In this document: positions 19,738 through 30,100 of the stretch, one piece after another
How the letters are laid out: each line of letters opens with the position of its first letter
How positions within the stretch are numbered: position 1 is the first letter of the stretch
Assembly: GCF_005938645.2 (NCBI RefSeq)
Contig: NZ_CP042171.1
Coordinates: forward strand, 3,410,001 to 3,474,000
Direction: 5' to 3'
Origin: Pedobacter sp. KBS0701
GTDB taxonomy: Bacteria > Bacteroidota > Bacteroidia > Sphingobacteriales > Sphingobacteriaceae
DNA: 64,000 bases
Program-made: the position numbers and the translations under genes
The notes under the pieces: model-generated
Database searches by the model: none
What the model was told of the DNA's origin: nothing
What the model saw: the letters and a program-made list of their open reading frames with translations, nothing else

Positions 19738-21039
19738 ATGAAAAATTTCAAAAACTTAATCGGTCTTTTATCAATTGTTGCTGTGTCTTTTACAGCTTGT
19801 AAGAAAAATGAAGGTGCTTCATCTGCATTTGGCAACCGCAGCACTTCAGCAGCAGATTATTCACAATCATCATTGCCAGTTGTGGCAGTTAGCGGAGACA
19901 TTACCAGCTCTGTTACCTGGACAGCAGGAAACGTTTACGAATTAAGTGGCGTAGTAACCGTAAGAAGTGGCGCTACATTAACCATCCAGCCAGGTACTTA
20001 CATCAAAGCATCAGTTAATACTACCGGTGTACAAAACGGTGTATTGGTTATCGCAAAAGACGGTACCATCAACGCTGTTGGTACAGCTAATGCTCCAATA
20101 GTATTTACCAGCCGTTACCTTTTAGATGGTAATGCCAGCACAACAGGTAAACCTGGTGATTTTGGTGGTGTAATTATTTTAGGTAATGCAAAAATCAACG
20201 TTACGGATAAATTAATTGAAGGTTTAGCAGATGAAGGTAAATTCCACTACGGAGGTTCTAACGACGCGGATAACCGTGGTACTTTCCAATACGTACGCAT
20301 TGAGTACGCTGGTTTCCAATTGGCTCCAAATGTTGAGGTTAACGGTTTAACTTTAGGTGGTGTAGGTAGCGGTACTACTATCGATCACGTACAGGTTTCT
20401 TACGGTCTTGATGATGGATTTGAGTTCTTCGGTGGTACAGTTAGTCCGAGCAATTTAATTGCATTAGCTTCTGATGATGATCAGTTTGATTTCGACAATG
20501 GTTTCACTGGTGCCCTAACCGATTGTATCGCTATTGCCGATAAAAATTCTACACACAGTACAAGCAGCGGCGCCAGCGATTCAAACGGTATCGAATCTGA
20601 TAACAATGCACCTGGAGAAGATGCTACTTTTAGCTTATTACCTAAAACTCACCCAACTTTAACTAACGTAAGTGTTTTCGGAACTGAAAATACTGCTGGT
20701 ATTGCTGGTTTAGGTTACCGTAATGGTATCCGCGAGCGTAGAGGTTCGGAAGTTACTTTGATCGACGTAATTGTTTCTGGTTATCCAAGAGGTATCGTTT
20801 TTGATGCTGACGCCAATGCAAGTCTTTCAGATCTTAATTCTACATCTGTTCACGGTTTTACAAGCGCTGTTACAGCAGCAGTTGGTACTTATGTTGACGG
20901 TGGTGGTAACACTTTAGTAGTTAACGGTAGCAATGCAAGTGCATTTGGTGTAAGCCAACCTTGGTACAATACTCCAGGTTCTCCATCTACAGTTACTTTA
21001 CCAAGCTGGGCAGCTACATGGTCAAAACTTGTATTTTAA
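19738..21039 (+). CDS. beta-helix-type surface lipoprotein
   Basis: The 433-residue lipoprotein has its lipidated Cys at residue 21 (SFTACKK). The body is a run of short beta-strands with repeated patterns such as SGVVTVRSGATLTIQPGTYI, GTINAVGTANAPIVFTS and VSYGLDDGFEFFGGTVS, as in right-handed parallel beta-helix proteins. No catalytic lyase motif is evident. Codon use is dominated by GGT, GTT, CGT and GCT compared with neighbours, suggesting high expression. A related architecture (receptor next to beta-helix lipoprotein) occurs at 48432-52491 beside a phytase. A strong terminator follows. Inferred role: surface capture partner of the receptor, perhaps for a phosphorus compound given PiT downstream. 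Confidence 0.75.
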   Translation: MKNFKNLIGLLSIVAVSFTACKKNEGASSAFGNRSTSAADYSQSSLPVVAVSGDITSSVTWTAGNVYELSGVVTVRSGATLTIQPGTYIKASVNTTGVQNGVLVIAKDGTINAVGTANAPIVFTSRYLLDGNASTTGKPGDFGGVIILGNAKINVTDKLIEGLADEGKFHYGGSNDADNRGTFQYVRIEYAGFQLAPNVEVNGLTLGGVGSGTTIDHVQVSYGLDDGFEFFGGTVSPSNLIALASDDDQFDFDNGFTGALTDCIAIADKNSTHSTSSGASDSNGIESDNNAPGEDATFSLLPKTHPTLTNVSVFGTENTAGIAGLGYRNGIRERRGSEVTLIDVIVSGYPRGIVFDADANASLSDLNSTSVHGFTSAVTAAVGTYVDGGGNTLVVNGSNASAFGVSQPWYNTPGSPSTVTLPSWAATWSKLVF

Positions 21040-21057
21040 TTTTTTCTCTCTTATCAA

Positions 21058-21088
21058 AAGAGACCGTACCCTTTGGGTATGGTCTCTT
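21058..21088 (+). terminator. intrinsic terminator after the beta-helix gene
   Basis: A 14-bp stem (AAGAGACCGTACCC with GGGTATGGTCTCTT, one G-U) and a TTT loop lie 18 bases after the stop codon, with a T-rich flank on both sides. Confidence 0.85.
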
Positions 21089-21136
21089 GATTATAAAAAC
21101 AGGATTGTTCTGTTTTAAATGATAATTACCCTTTTT

Positions 21137-22237
21137 ATGAAACTAAAAATCTTTACCCTTTTCCTTTTTTCGGCCATTATAGCCTTAGGTTTATCCTGTC
21201 GCAAAGCAGAACTTCTCCAACCAGAACCACCAAAAGTTATCCAGTTAAGTATTAGCGGAAATACAGAGGTAGATCTAGAATACCTGTATAAAGATAGTGT
21301 AATAGCTGATACCAAAACTGGTACTACAAATAGTATCAATATTAAAACCCTGCTTACGGTAAAAGACCAGAACGCTACTCTAAAGGTAAGAAAGAAAGGT
21401 ACAGCAGAAATATTACTGACCAAAAACATTACTGCAACACCATTCGATCAAAGTATCAGTATTTTTTACGATGGCACTAAAGTATACAACAATTCCATTT
21501 CATTGGCAATTAAAAGTTATGCGCTATCCGGAGAGCTCGAATTTTTATTGGATGGAAATCTGTTCACTTCAGGAACCGGCGCTATCAATAAAGTATCCTC
21601 AATACTGATTGATAAGGGCACAACAAGAGAAATTACCATCCGCAAAAAGGGGGAAACAGCCATTCTACTTAAAAAAATAATCGAATCAACAAATGCACAG
21701 CAGAACATCGGTTTCTTTTTTGATGGAAACAAGATAGTTGATAATGTAAAACTCGATCCTCCTGCTAATCCGGCCAATATGATGATCAGTGCCAAATTTG
21801 AAACCACATTTCCGATTCAATTTAAAGGTGTTGATGTAGATCTCGTATTTTATACCAGACCTTCATCTGCTGCAAACACAGTAGTTGGCACAAAAGTTAT
21901 ACCCGAAATTAGGTTTACCTTACCAAAAGATGGCTCTCTAAATTCAATTGAGCTACCAGCACTGCCTGGGGCGAATTATATTTACAGTTTCGATATTGTT
22001 GAAAAAGGTACCAATAGCTATCCTTATAACTCTGGTACCCCTTTGGTTATTAATGGTTATACACTTAAACCTAACGAAGGTAGAGTTACCTCAGCTTTTG
22101 CCACAGATGGGTTCAATTTTCAGGCAGGAAAATCTAAATTGTTTGTAATTACAGATGCCAGAACATCGGTAGCTGCTACGAAAACTATTTATGTGTCAGG
22201 TGGCAGATTAACAGACCTTTCACAATATTTTCAATAG
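21137..22237 (+). CDS. hypothetical lipoprotein with internal duplication
   Basis: ATG 21137 is chosen because it opens a lipoprotein signal with Cys at residue 21 (IALGLSCRKAE); an ATG six codons earlier is less likely. The 366-residue protein contains two similar blocks of about 90 residues. Each has a beta segment, then a K-K-G-T/E-A-I-L-L-x-K stretch (VRKKGTAEILLTKNI and IRKKGETAILLKKII), then an F-x-D-G-x-K motif (IFYDGTKVYNN and FFFDGNKIVDN). The C-terminal third is beta-rich. No named family is recognised. It follows the beta-helix gene after a terminator and may read through from it. Location: outer-membrane or periplasmic face. Confidence 0.75.
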   Translation: MKLKIFTLFLFSAIIALGLSCRKAELLQPEPPKVIQLSISGNTEVDLEYLYKDSVIADTKTGTTNSINIKTLLTVKDQNATLKVRKKGTAEILLTKNITATPFDQSISIFYDGTKVYNNSISLAIKSYALSGELEFLLDGNLFTSGTGAINKVSSILIDKGTTREITIRKKGETAILLKKIIESTNAQQNIGFFFDGNKIVDNVKLDPPANPANMMISAKFETTFPIQFKGVDVDLVFYTRPSSAANTVVGTKVIPEIRFTLPKDGSLNSIELPALPGANYIYSFDIVEKGTNSYPYNSGTPLVINGYTLKPNEGRVTSAFATDGFNFQAGKSKLFVITDARTSVAATKTIYVSGGRLTDLSQYFQ

Positions 22238-22282
22238 AGAAATCAAAAGTGTTAAAACCATTTATCATATCAAACTAAAACT

Positions 22283-22305
22283 AAAGGCAGGAATTTCCTG
22301 CCTTT
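22283..22305 (+). terminator. intrinsic terminator hairpin
   Basis: An almost perfect palindrome (AAAGGCAGGAA, one-base loop centre, TTCCTGCCTTT) lies 46 bases after the lipoprotein stop. The stem ends in a short T-run. Confidence 0.75.
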
Positions 22306-22476
22306 CTGCTATCAAAAAACTGATAACCCGGGTTATTTTCACTTATCTACAGTTACTTTCCCTGGCTGATCAACAGGCTGGACTAAACTATTCACTAACT
22401 TTCTCTCTTGCTTAAAGATGAGGCTGCATCAAAAGTAAAATCTAGCAGTTAAAGGCCTGAATTTTATTTCGTTCTG

Positions 22477-22580
22477 CGTCATTCTCGCGCAGGCGGGAAC
22501 GACGGAAGCGCTCAGCGAAGCTAATCTTAAAGCACTCTGCAACAGTATTAGGATTACCAATTAAATTGGGAATGACGACG
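22477..22580. repeat. dispersed imperfect-palindrome repeat (divergent copy)
   Basis: CGTCATTCTCGCGCAGGCGG at the left and GGGAATGACGACG at the right form the ends of an imperfect inverted repeat typical of the GTCAT...ATGAC intergenic elements seen elsewhere in this window. It lies in the 22238-22791 gap, whose remainder is AT-rich and shows no gene; the PiT promoter is presumably there. Confidence 0.6.
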
Positions 22581-22791
22581 TATCAAAATATAATTTGCTT
22601 AGTGAGCCAGCGTAAATCTTTTTTTACACAGCCTCCTATTTTATTTTACTAGTACTGTGTTAAAAAAACAACCACCCACTTTAACTTATTGATAACAATC
22701 ATTTAACATTCAAAACGATTTAAATCAGTTACTTATTCATTTATTTACATCGCAGATATTAATCTGCACCTTGAATATCCAAACTGATTTT

Positions 22792-24210
22792 ATGCCGTCG
22801 TTCTGCACCATCTTACCCTTTATCGGAAACACCGATTTAAGTATCCCTCTTGCCATCGTATTTATCGTTTGCCTGCTTGCCGTAGTCGGATTTGAGTTTG
22901 TAAACGGTTTCCATGATACGGCCAATGCTGTAGCGACTGTAATTTATACCAAAGCATTAAAACCTGTTATCGCCATCCCCTGGTCGGGATTTTGGAATTT
23001 CATGGGCGTGTTTACCGGAGGGATAGCCGTAGCGATGGGTATTTTAAAACTCGTACCATTAGATGCTTTGATGAACCTCCCAATTGGTGTTGGCGCCGCA
23101 ATGGTTTTAGCAGTTTTACTGGCCTCTATCGCCTGGAACCTCGGCACCTGGTACCTGGGCATCCCCTGCTCAAGTTCGCATACTATGATTGGCGCCATGA
23201 TCGGTGCCGGTTTAGCTTTTACCTGGTACTATGGCGGCACAGGCGTAAACTGGGGCAAGGCCGAAGAAATTGGTTTATCGCTCATTTTATCACCCATTAT
23301 CGGCTTTGGTTTGGCCATGTTGCTGATGTATTTTTTAAAACATGTAGTTAAATACCATGCCCTTTTCCATATCCCGCATGGCGAAAATGACAGGCCCCCG
23401 TTATTAATCAGGGGATTACTGATTACCACCTGTACTTTGGTGAGCTTTTTCCACGGCAGTAACGATGGACAGAAAGGTGTGGGCTTATTAATGCTGATCC
23501 TCATTGCTTTTCTCCCTGCAAAATTTGCCGTCAACCACCATATCCCCAATGATAAAGTATTATTCCAGCTTAACCAAACTGAACAACTGCTGCAAAAAAC
23601 AGCAAAACTTAATCAGGGTAAAATACTCGATATTGCCGCTCTTGTAAATAAAATAGATCAAGCAAAATTCCACCTTTCTCTCAAAAATGAAACCGACAAG
23701 AAAAACACTTATCTTTTCCGTAAGCAGATTGAAGACGTTATTGCTTCGGTAAAAACAGTCAGGGAAGATAAAACATTGGTAATTAATGCAACCGACGATC
23801 AGTTGCTTCATGATAATGCTTCTGAGTTATCGAAACTGGTAGAATTTGCACCACTTTGGGTAATTCTTTTAATTTCGATTTCACTCGGACTGGGTACCAT
23901 GATCGGTTGGAAACGCATAGCGGTTACCATTGGCGAAAAAATCGGCAACGAGCATTTAAATTATGCGCAGGGCGCTACTTCAGAAATTGTAGCGGCTTCT
24001 ACCATTGGCCTGAGTACCGCTTTTGGCTTGCCGGTAAGTACTACACACGTGTTATCGAGTGGGATAGCCGGTGCAATGGTGGCTTCTGGCGGACGAAAAA
24101 ACCTGAACAGTAATACGCTTAAAAACATTGGATTGGCCTGGGTGCTTACCTTGCCGGTATCGATTGTATTGGCTATTTTGTTATTCATGCTTTTTCACCT
24201 GTTTATTTAA
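22792..24210 (+). CDS. PiT family inorganic phosphate transporter
   Basis: The 472-residue inner-membrane phosphate/cation symporter has the two PiT signature regions: NGFHDTANAVATVIYTKAL near the N-terminus and STTHVLSSGIAGAMVASGG near the C-terminus. About ten membrane segments flank a hydrophilic insert of roughly 110 residues (about residues 245-355) rich in charged helices, seen in many Bacteroidota PiT proteins. ATG 22792 is preferred over the upstream TTG. A UspA gene follows 27 bp later. Position after the receptor/beta-helix genes suggests a phosphate theme, though a terminator separates them. Confidence 0.95.
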   Translation: MPSFCTILPFIGNTDLSIPLAIVFIVCLLAVVGFEFVNGFHDTANAVATVIYTKALKPVIAIPWSGFWNFMGVFTGGIAVAMGILKLVPLDALMNLPIGVGAAMVLAVLLASIAWNLGTWYLGIPCSSSHTMIGAMIGAGLAFTWYYGGTGVNWGKAEEIGLSLILSPIIGFGLAMLLMYFLKHVVKYHALFHIPHGENDRPPLLIRGLLITTCTLVSFFHGSNDGQKGVGLLMLILIAFLPAKFAVNHHIPNDKVLFQLNQTEQLLQKTAKLNQGKILDIAALVNKIDQAKFHLSLKNETDKKNTYLFRKQIEDVIASVKTVREDKTLVINATDDQLLHDNASELSKLVEFAPLWVILLISISLGLGTMIGWKRIAVTIGEKIGNEHLNYAQGATSEIVAASTIGLSTAFGLPVSTTHVLSSGIAGAMVASGGRKNLNSNTLKNIGLAWVLTLPVSIVLAILLFMLFHLFI

Positions 24211-24237
24211 CAGTTTTAAAATATTATTCTCCAAAAA

Positions 24238-25059
24238 ATGAAACAGATACTTGTAGCAACGGATTTTTCAAGAAGTGCCGGAAATGCCCTCTCCTACGCA
24301 CTGGCCATGGCAAAAACGCTGAAAATGGAAGTTGTGGCTATTCATGCCATCCATCCTACCGAAGGTATAAATAACAGTACCTACAATGCCATTTTTATCG
24401 AATCTTATTACGGAAATAAAAGAGCTGCTTTAAAGGAATGGGCCGAAAACATCCGCGAAAGGGAAAACCTTAAAGATGTAAAGCTCGGAACAATATGTGA
24501 TGTTGGTTTTTTAAAAACAGTAATTACCAAACATACCGAAAACAATCCGGTAGAGCTATTAGTAATGGGCATAACAGGTGCCACAGGAATAAGCGGAATT
24601 GTAGGCAGCAACGCCAGCATGGCCGTTACCAAAATGCGGATTCCAACATTAATTGTTCCTTTAGAGAGCAGTTTTACCAACTTCCCCATTATTACGCTGG
24701 CCACTGATTACGAAACAGTATTATCGCCAAAAGACATTACTGCCCTTAGCGAACTGTTAAAATCCTCCGGAACGAGGAAAATGCAGGTGCTTTATGTGGC
24801 TGAAAAATCGGATGAAGTACACATCCAGACGGGTGAAAAACGGATCAGGGATCTTTTACCAGATACGGAGATCGAATTTAACTACATTATGGACAGCAGT
24901 GCCCCAAATGGTATTATGGATTTCATCAAAAGTAACCATACCGATATCCTTTGCCTGGTTAAACACCATCACAATATTATTTACCGCTTATTTACCAGCA
25001 GCACGGTTAATCAGGTAATGAACAAAACGGTGAAAGCTATTTTGGTATTGCACGAATAA
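24238..25059 (+). CDS. universal stress protein, two UspA domains
   Basis: The 273-residue cytoplasmic protein begins MKQILVATDFSRSAGNALSY, the UspA N-terminus. The first domain ends with the nucleotide-binding-type motif MGITGATGISGIVGSNA (about residues 102-118). The second, degenerate domain occupies about 140-273. The short spacing (27 bp) suggests co-transcription with the PiT gene. The exact role is unknown. Confidence 0.92.
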   Translation: MKQILVATDFSRSAGNALSYALAMAKTLKMEVVAIHAIHPTEGINNSTYNAIFIESYYGNKRAALKEWAENIRERENLKDVKLGTICDVGFLKTVITKHTENNPVELLVMGITGATGISGIVGSNASMAVTKMRIPTLIVPLESSFTNFPIITLATDYETVLSPKDITALSELLKSSGTRKMQVLYVAEKSDEVHIQTGEKRIRDLLPDTEIEFNYIMDSSAPNGIMDFIKSNHTDILCLVKHHHNIIYRLFTSSTVNQVMNKTVKAILVLHE

Positions 25060-25157
25060 TAGGGGTAAATGACCAAAAATCAATTTTCAATGATCAGTTA
25101 GCGAGCGCCGATAAAATATTACTATCCTTTCCTCGGCGTATCCCTATCGATCAATTT

Positions 25158-25242
25158 GTCATCCTGAATGCAATGAAGGATCTTTATAATGAAAATGATT
25201 AAATAGATTTCTCCATTCCGCTGCGCTACAGTCGAAATGACG
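25158..25242. repeat. dispersed palindromic repeat, same element as the 107-bp array but inverted
   Basis: The sequence from GTCATCCTGAATGCAATGAA to CAGTCGAAATGACG is an imperfect inverted repeat. Its core (AAGGATCTTTATAATGAAAA, then TGATTAAATAGATTTCTCCA) is nearly the reverse complement of the unit at 14405. The rest of 25060-25428 holds no gene that I can support. Confidence 0.8.
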
Positions 25243-25428
25243 ATTTTTCTAATTAATATAAACGGCAAAATCTTAATGTCCTTAATTTCTTAATGGTCAA
25301 AACGAGTAAGAACCAATAATCAAATTACAATGACTGAACGGTAACTGCCGCTTTAACATATCAAATAATTTAACAATGAAATAAATAGGCAATTGCCAGT
25401 ACTAATAAACCAATGGCAAATGAACCAA

Positions 25429-25770
25429 CTACTTCCTCACCTTCTTATAAAGCCTCTCGATTTTTTTAGCATCCTTTTTAAAGGTTTCAATATAATCTTC
25501 TATTTCCTTTTTAGATAAGGTTTCTACCTTGGCTTTAACATCATCCTTAAATCGGCCAACCGCAAGCAACTGGTTTTCATTATCCCGAAATTTCACATTA
25601 GGAAAAAGTTCGGTGATGTGGCGCTTATTCCTTTCCCTGATCTCGCTCAGTTTAGTAAAGGATTTTGGATGTTTGTCGCTGTTGATGTCTGTAAGTGAAT
25701 CATAATAGTCGTAATCGCCGATATAATTGATAAGATTTAGGGTAACAATGTTCGGATCCATATTGTACAT
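25429..25770 (-). CDS. hypothetical charged protein (113 residues)
   Basis: The frame starts at ATG 25770 (or ATG 25761 three codons later). The N-terminal half is mixed (NIVTLNLINYIGDYDYYDSL) and the C-terminal half is a Lys/Glu-rich helix (VETLSKKEIEDYIETFKKDA, then KKIERLYKKVRK). No signal peptide or membrane segment is seen, so it is probably cytoplasmic. I recognise no family. It is divergent from the small membrane protein gene at 25851. Confidence 0.6.
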   Translation of the reverse strand: MYNMDPNIVTLNLINYIGDYDYYDSLTDINSDKHPKSFTKLSEIRERNKRHITELFPNVKFRDNENQLLAVGRFKDDVKAKVETLSKKEIEDYIETFKKDAKKIERLYKKVRK

Positions 25771-25850
25771 TTGTTTCAGTTAAATATAGGATTTTGTGTT
25801 CAGAATACAAGAAGTAACAGCATTTTTATAAGGTAATTGGAGTTAATAAT

Positions 25851-26108
25851 ATGAAATTAGCAATGTCTATTATTGGGTGGTCAGGAGTAGTATTTTGTAC
25901 CCTCGGATACCTTTTATTAAGTATGAAATTAATCCGCGCAGATTCCATCTCCTTCCAGGCACTTAATATTATGGGTGGATTATGCCTGGCAGTTACTGCC
26001 GTTGATACCCAGGACATTCCCAATGCAGCAGCAAATGTACTCTGGATGTCTATCGGTTTATTCGCTTTAAGCCGTCAGTTTAGCAAACGGGAGCAGAAAC
26101 AACCTTAA
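25851..26108 (+). CDS. small membrane protein, CBU_0592-like
   Basis: The 85-residue protein has three hydrophobic segments (about 5-23, 36-50 and 58-75) and the pattern GWSGVVFCTLGYLLLSMKLI, then RADSISFQALNIMGGLCLAV. This matches the CBU_0592 family of small integral membrane proteins of unknown function. A GGAG precedes the ATG. Its last 29 bp overlap the convergent TetR gene. Confidence 0.7.
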   Translation: MKLAMSIIGWSGVVFCTLGYLLLSMKLIRADSISFQALNIMGGLCLAVTAVDTQDIPNAAANVLWMSIGLFALSRQFSKREQKQP

Positions 26109-26703
26109 TTGGAGATATGCATAGTGTATCGTAGGCTTTTTGCTTATAATAGGCTAAACGTTCCGAATAAGCTTTTTTATCACTTTCCATCGAAAGATAA
26201 AAATAAGCCCCATCAACCATTACAAAAATAAAATCTGCAGCAACCTGTGGGTTATCTACATTTGTAATGCACTGTGCATTGCACTGTTCGATCAACAGGG
26301 CAAGTCTATTGCGCAACGAATCCAGAATCATCTTATATTTAAGCTTGATTTTTTTTTCCCTGAATGCCAAAGCATAAAAAGTATAAAATAAACCGTCATC
26401 AAAAAGCAGGTTCCATTTTTTAGAAAACAACATTTCTATAGTTTTCTGTAAGTCATCCAGGCTTGCTTGTCCTTTATGTTTGATGGTATAAATCAATAAA
26501 TACCGGTCTAGTATATGGTCGATCAATTCGTAAGTGAGTCCTTCCTTGGTTTCAAAATAATGAATAATAAGGCTTGGGTTAATATCCATCACCTTGGCAA
26601 TCTTGGCAATAGATGTATTTTCATAACCTTCTTTTTTGGCTACCTGATAAAATACTTTAATAATCTCCAGTCGTCTGGTCTCTTTTAGGCTTTTGCGTCC
26701 CAT
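26080..26703 (-). CDS. TetR family transcriptional regulator
   Basis: The 207-residue regulator has an N-terminal TetR helix-turn-helix (about residues 8-55: RRLEIIKVFYQVAKKEGYEN, then TSIAKIAKVMDINPSLIIHYF) and a helical ligand/dimer domain. It is divergent from the SusC/SusD/phosphatase genes that start at 27129. The gap contains several ATTGAA/TTCAAT half-sites, including a perfect TGAACGTTCA, so autoregulation and control of the receptor are plausible. Confidence 0.92.
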   Translation of the reverse strand: MGRKSLKETRRLEIIKVFYQVAKKEGYENTSIAKIAKVMDINPSLIIHYFETKEGLTYELIDHILDRYLLIYTIKHKGQASLDDLQKTIEMLFSKKWNLLFDDGLFYTFYALAFREKKIKLKYKMILDSLRNRLALLIEQCNAQCITNVDNPQVAADFIFVMVDGAYFYLSMESDKKAYSERLAYYKQKAYDTLCISPIKVVSAPVC

Positions 26704-26773
26704 TATGCAGTTAATTTAATTGAGCAAACTACTCAAAAGTAGCTGTATTCTGCAAATCTATTTCATTTAATAG

Positions 26774-26839
26774 ATTGAATGAACGTTCAATTAATATATT
26801 AATTGAATCTTAACTTAACCTTAATATGATATGTTCAAT
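26774..26839. promoter_or_regulatory. candidate TetR operator cluster
   Basis: ATTGAATGAACGTTCAAT (26774-26791) has inverted ATTGAA/TTCAAT arms around a perfect TGAACGTTCA palindrome. Further half-sites AATTGAAT (about 26800) and GTTCAAT (26833-26839) follow. The site lies 71 bp upstream of tetR and before the SusC gene. Binding is inferred. Confidence 0.4.
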
Positions 26840-26896
26840 TTAGCACCGTTGAAAAGCACCTGTCATTCCAAAACAAACAACTAAATATTAAGTAAA

Positions 26897-27039
26897 ATGA
26901 AAAAAAAAGCTTCTATGGATGTTCAACCTGCTGATTCTATCCGCTAGCACATTTGCTCAAGGGATTGCCATTAAAGGAATGGGTCTCTGATGCAAAGACG
27001 GGAGAAACACTCCCAGCGGTAAACAAAGGGCTATGTTAG
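26897..27039 (+). pseudogene. decayed N-terminus of a carboxypeptidase-regulatory/TonB-receptor gene
   Basis: From an ATG followed by nine A residues, three frames must be joined to read a signal peptide (FNLLILSASTFAQGIAIKG) and then the opening of a CarboxypepD_reg-like domain (WVSDAKTGETLPAVN). At least two frameshifts are needed. No continuing barrel is present: the intact SusC gene begins 90 bp later with its own signal and regulatory domain. It is probably a deletion remnant of an older receptor gene. Confidence 0.55.
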
Positions 27040-27128
27040 GAACAGGCCAAATGGAAACCAAACTGAACAAAGTTCCCGATAATAACACCAAAAAAACATT
27101 TAAAATTTTAACAAACGAATTAGCTTTT

Positions 27129-30100
27129 ATGAAAAAAAGATTTACTTACCCATCTTTGTGTTGCCTGAAGAAGAGTTTATGGGTAACCTGTTTACTTATC
27201 GTTATTTTCAATTCTGCCTTTTCCATTCCAAAAACGAATGATAAGATTGTTTTAAAGCCTTCCCCGCAGAAAAAAACAGCAGAAAACGTCAGGGTTATCA
27301 AAGGCCATGTTACTGATGAGAAGAAACTTGGTATCCCTGGAATATCAGTATTAATAAAAGGAACCAATACTGGTACGGTTACTAACCAGGAAGGTGATTT
27401 TTCAATCAAGGCTGACGATGGCGATGTACTTGTTTTAAGTAGTATTGGATATGTGAACAAAGAAATCAAAGTTGATCATTCCGATACCTACCAGATCGTA
27501 ATGACTGAGGATGCAAAAGCATTATCTGAGGTGGTAGTTACCGCTTTAGGTGTTAAAAAAGAACGGTCAAAATTAGGTTATGTGGCGCAAACGGTGCAAG
27601 GCGAAAATTTAGTGAAGGCAAGAGAGCCGAACATTATCAGTTCGCTTACCGGAAGGGTTGCCGGCCTTAATATCACCAATTCTACTGATTTGTTCCAGGA
27701 ACCAGGTATTTCATTAAGAGGCAGAAAGCCACTTATTGTTATCGATGGCATACCAGACCAATCTGCAGATCTTTTTCGTGTAAATGCAGATGATGTCGAA
27801 TCGGTAACCATATTAAAAGGTGCCAATGCATCTGCATTATATGGTTCTATCGGGCAAAATGGTGCAATTATGATTACCACAAAACGTGGCAAAGGGAATG
27901 ATCTTAGTATTGATGTAAATAGTTCTACGCAAATACAGCCAAGTTTTATCAGGATTCCGAAGGTACAAACAGAGTATGGTGCAGGTTACAAGGGAAAATA
28001 TACTTATGTTGATGGTTCAGGAGGAGGACAAGAAGGTTCTGGATGGATTTGGGGTCCAAAACTCGATCAACCCGATCCCACTACGCCCAGTGGTTTTTTT
28101 GAAACGCCTCAGTTTAACAGCCCAAGAGACCCGGTTACCGGAAAATTAGTTCCGCTTCCATTCCTTTCGAGGGGAAAAAACAATGTAGAAGACTTTTTTC
28201 AAACCGGACTAATTTCAAGTAATAACATTAGCATTACCCAAAGTTCGGAGAAAGGTTCCTTCCGGGCTTCAGCTTCGCATATTTATCAAAAAGGAATTGT
28301 GCCGAATACCGACTTAAACAATAGTTCCTTTAACGTTTCCGGCAATTATAAACTTTCAGATGCATTTACAATTGATGCAAGATTGAACTACAACCGCCAG
28401 TTTACCAAAAACTTTCCTGAAACCGGATACGGGCCAACCAACTACCTTTACAATTTAGTTTTATGGACAGGGGCCGATGTAAGTGTGCAGGATTTAAAAG
28501 ACTATTGGGTGCCGGGCAAAGAGGGTATTCAACAACGCAATTATAATGTTTCTTACTATAATAACCCATATTTCCAGGCTTATGAATATTTGCGCGGTTA
28601 TGATAAAGACAACACCTATGGTTCATTAAACCTGAATTATAAAATCAGTCCGGCTTTTAGTGTTCAGTTTAGAAATGGAATAAACGCTTATGGCCTAAAC
28701 CGGACTTATAAAGAACCAATGAGTTACATCGGTTATGGTAATAAATCCAGAGGGCAATTTACCGTTGCTACCCAAAACTACATTGACCTGGTTACTGATT
28801 TAATTGGAGACTACAACCATACTTTCAGCAATAAGTTTAAGTTACACGCGCAGGTTGGTGGTTCTAATTATTATAGAAATAACAAATACGGTTCTACAAA
28901 TACTGATGGATTAAGCATTCCTGGTTTTTATAACCTTAGTAATTCTGCAAATCCTCTTCAGGGCAGTAACGCTGTTGAAGAAAGAAGAACAAGCAGCGTT
29001 TATGCGATTTTAGATCTGGAATTTTTAAATGCAATTTATTTAACTGCTACTGGCAGAAACGATGTCATTTCTACACTTCCAACGAATAATAACAGCTTTT
29101 TCTACCCTTCAATAGGCTCATCTGTCGTTGTTTCCCAGTTAACTAAATTGCCAGACTGGTTTAGCTATTTAAAAGCACGTGGTTCCTGGTCAAGAGTTTC
29201 AAGCGGTACACTTGGTGATGATACTTATACGTATGGTTATCTTCCGGCATTTGATAAAGGAACGAGCTGGAACAGTACTCCCGCGCTTACTTTTGGCAGC
29301 TTGCTTAAACAGGCTAACCTTACCCCACAAACGTCAGACAGTTGGGAGGTAGGTTTGGATACTAAGTTTTTTAAGAACAGGTTAAGTGTTGAAGCCACTT
29401 ATTACCAGACAAGCGACTTTAACAATATCGCTTCTCCGGATATTTCTATAACAAGCGGTTATGGTAGCCAGTTGGTTAACGGAAACGTTTATCAACGTAA
29501 GGGAATGGAGTTTGTGGTTAATGGAACCTTATTAAAAAGCAACGATTTTCAATGGGATATGGCCGTAAATCTGAGCAAGTACCGCAGGTATTTAAAAGAA
29601 ATTTATGGGGGTGCTGAAACCCTGGGCAATCTGCGTGTGGGTGATAGGACAGACAGGATCTATGGTTCGGTTTATCAGACCAACAGCCAGGGGCAGATTA
29701 TTTACGGAAGCAATGGTTTTCCATTAAATGATAATTTTTCAAGATTTATTGGAAATGAAGCTCCAGACTGGACTTACGGTATCGAAAATACTTTTAATTA
29801 TAAGAGCTTCACACTGAAGTTTCTGGTTGATGGGCGACTTGGCGGATTGATGTACTCGACAACCAACCAGAAAATGTGGTGGGGTGGTACACATCCGGGT
29901 ACAGTTAACCAATACCGCATTGATGCTAATGCAGGGAAAGCAACTTTTGTTGGTGATGGTGTCGTGGTTACCAGCGGAGCAGCTACCTATGATGCCAAAG
30001 GTAATATTACAAGCGATACCCGTGTTTTCGCCCCAAATGCCAAAGCGGTAAACTATATCGATTATATGATCGAGACCAGTAATGGTGCCTACAATAACTA

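Noticed and set aside
22992..23351. 119-codon frame in another phase of the PiT gene
   Set aside because: It overlaps the signature region of the phosphate transporter and has no protein-like features of its own.
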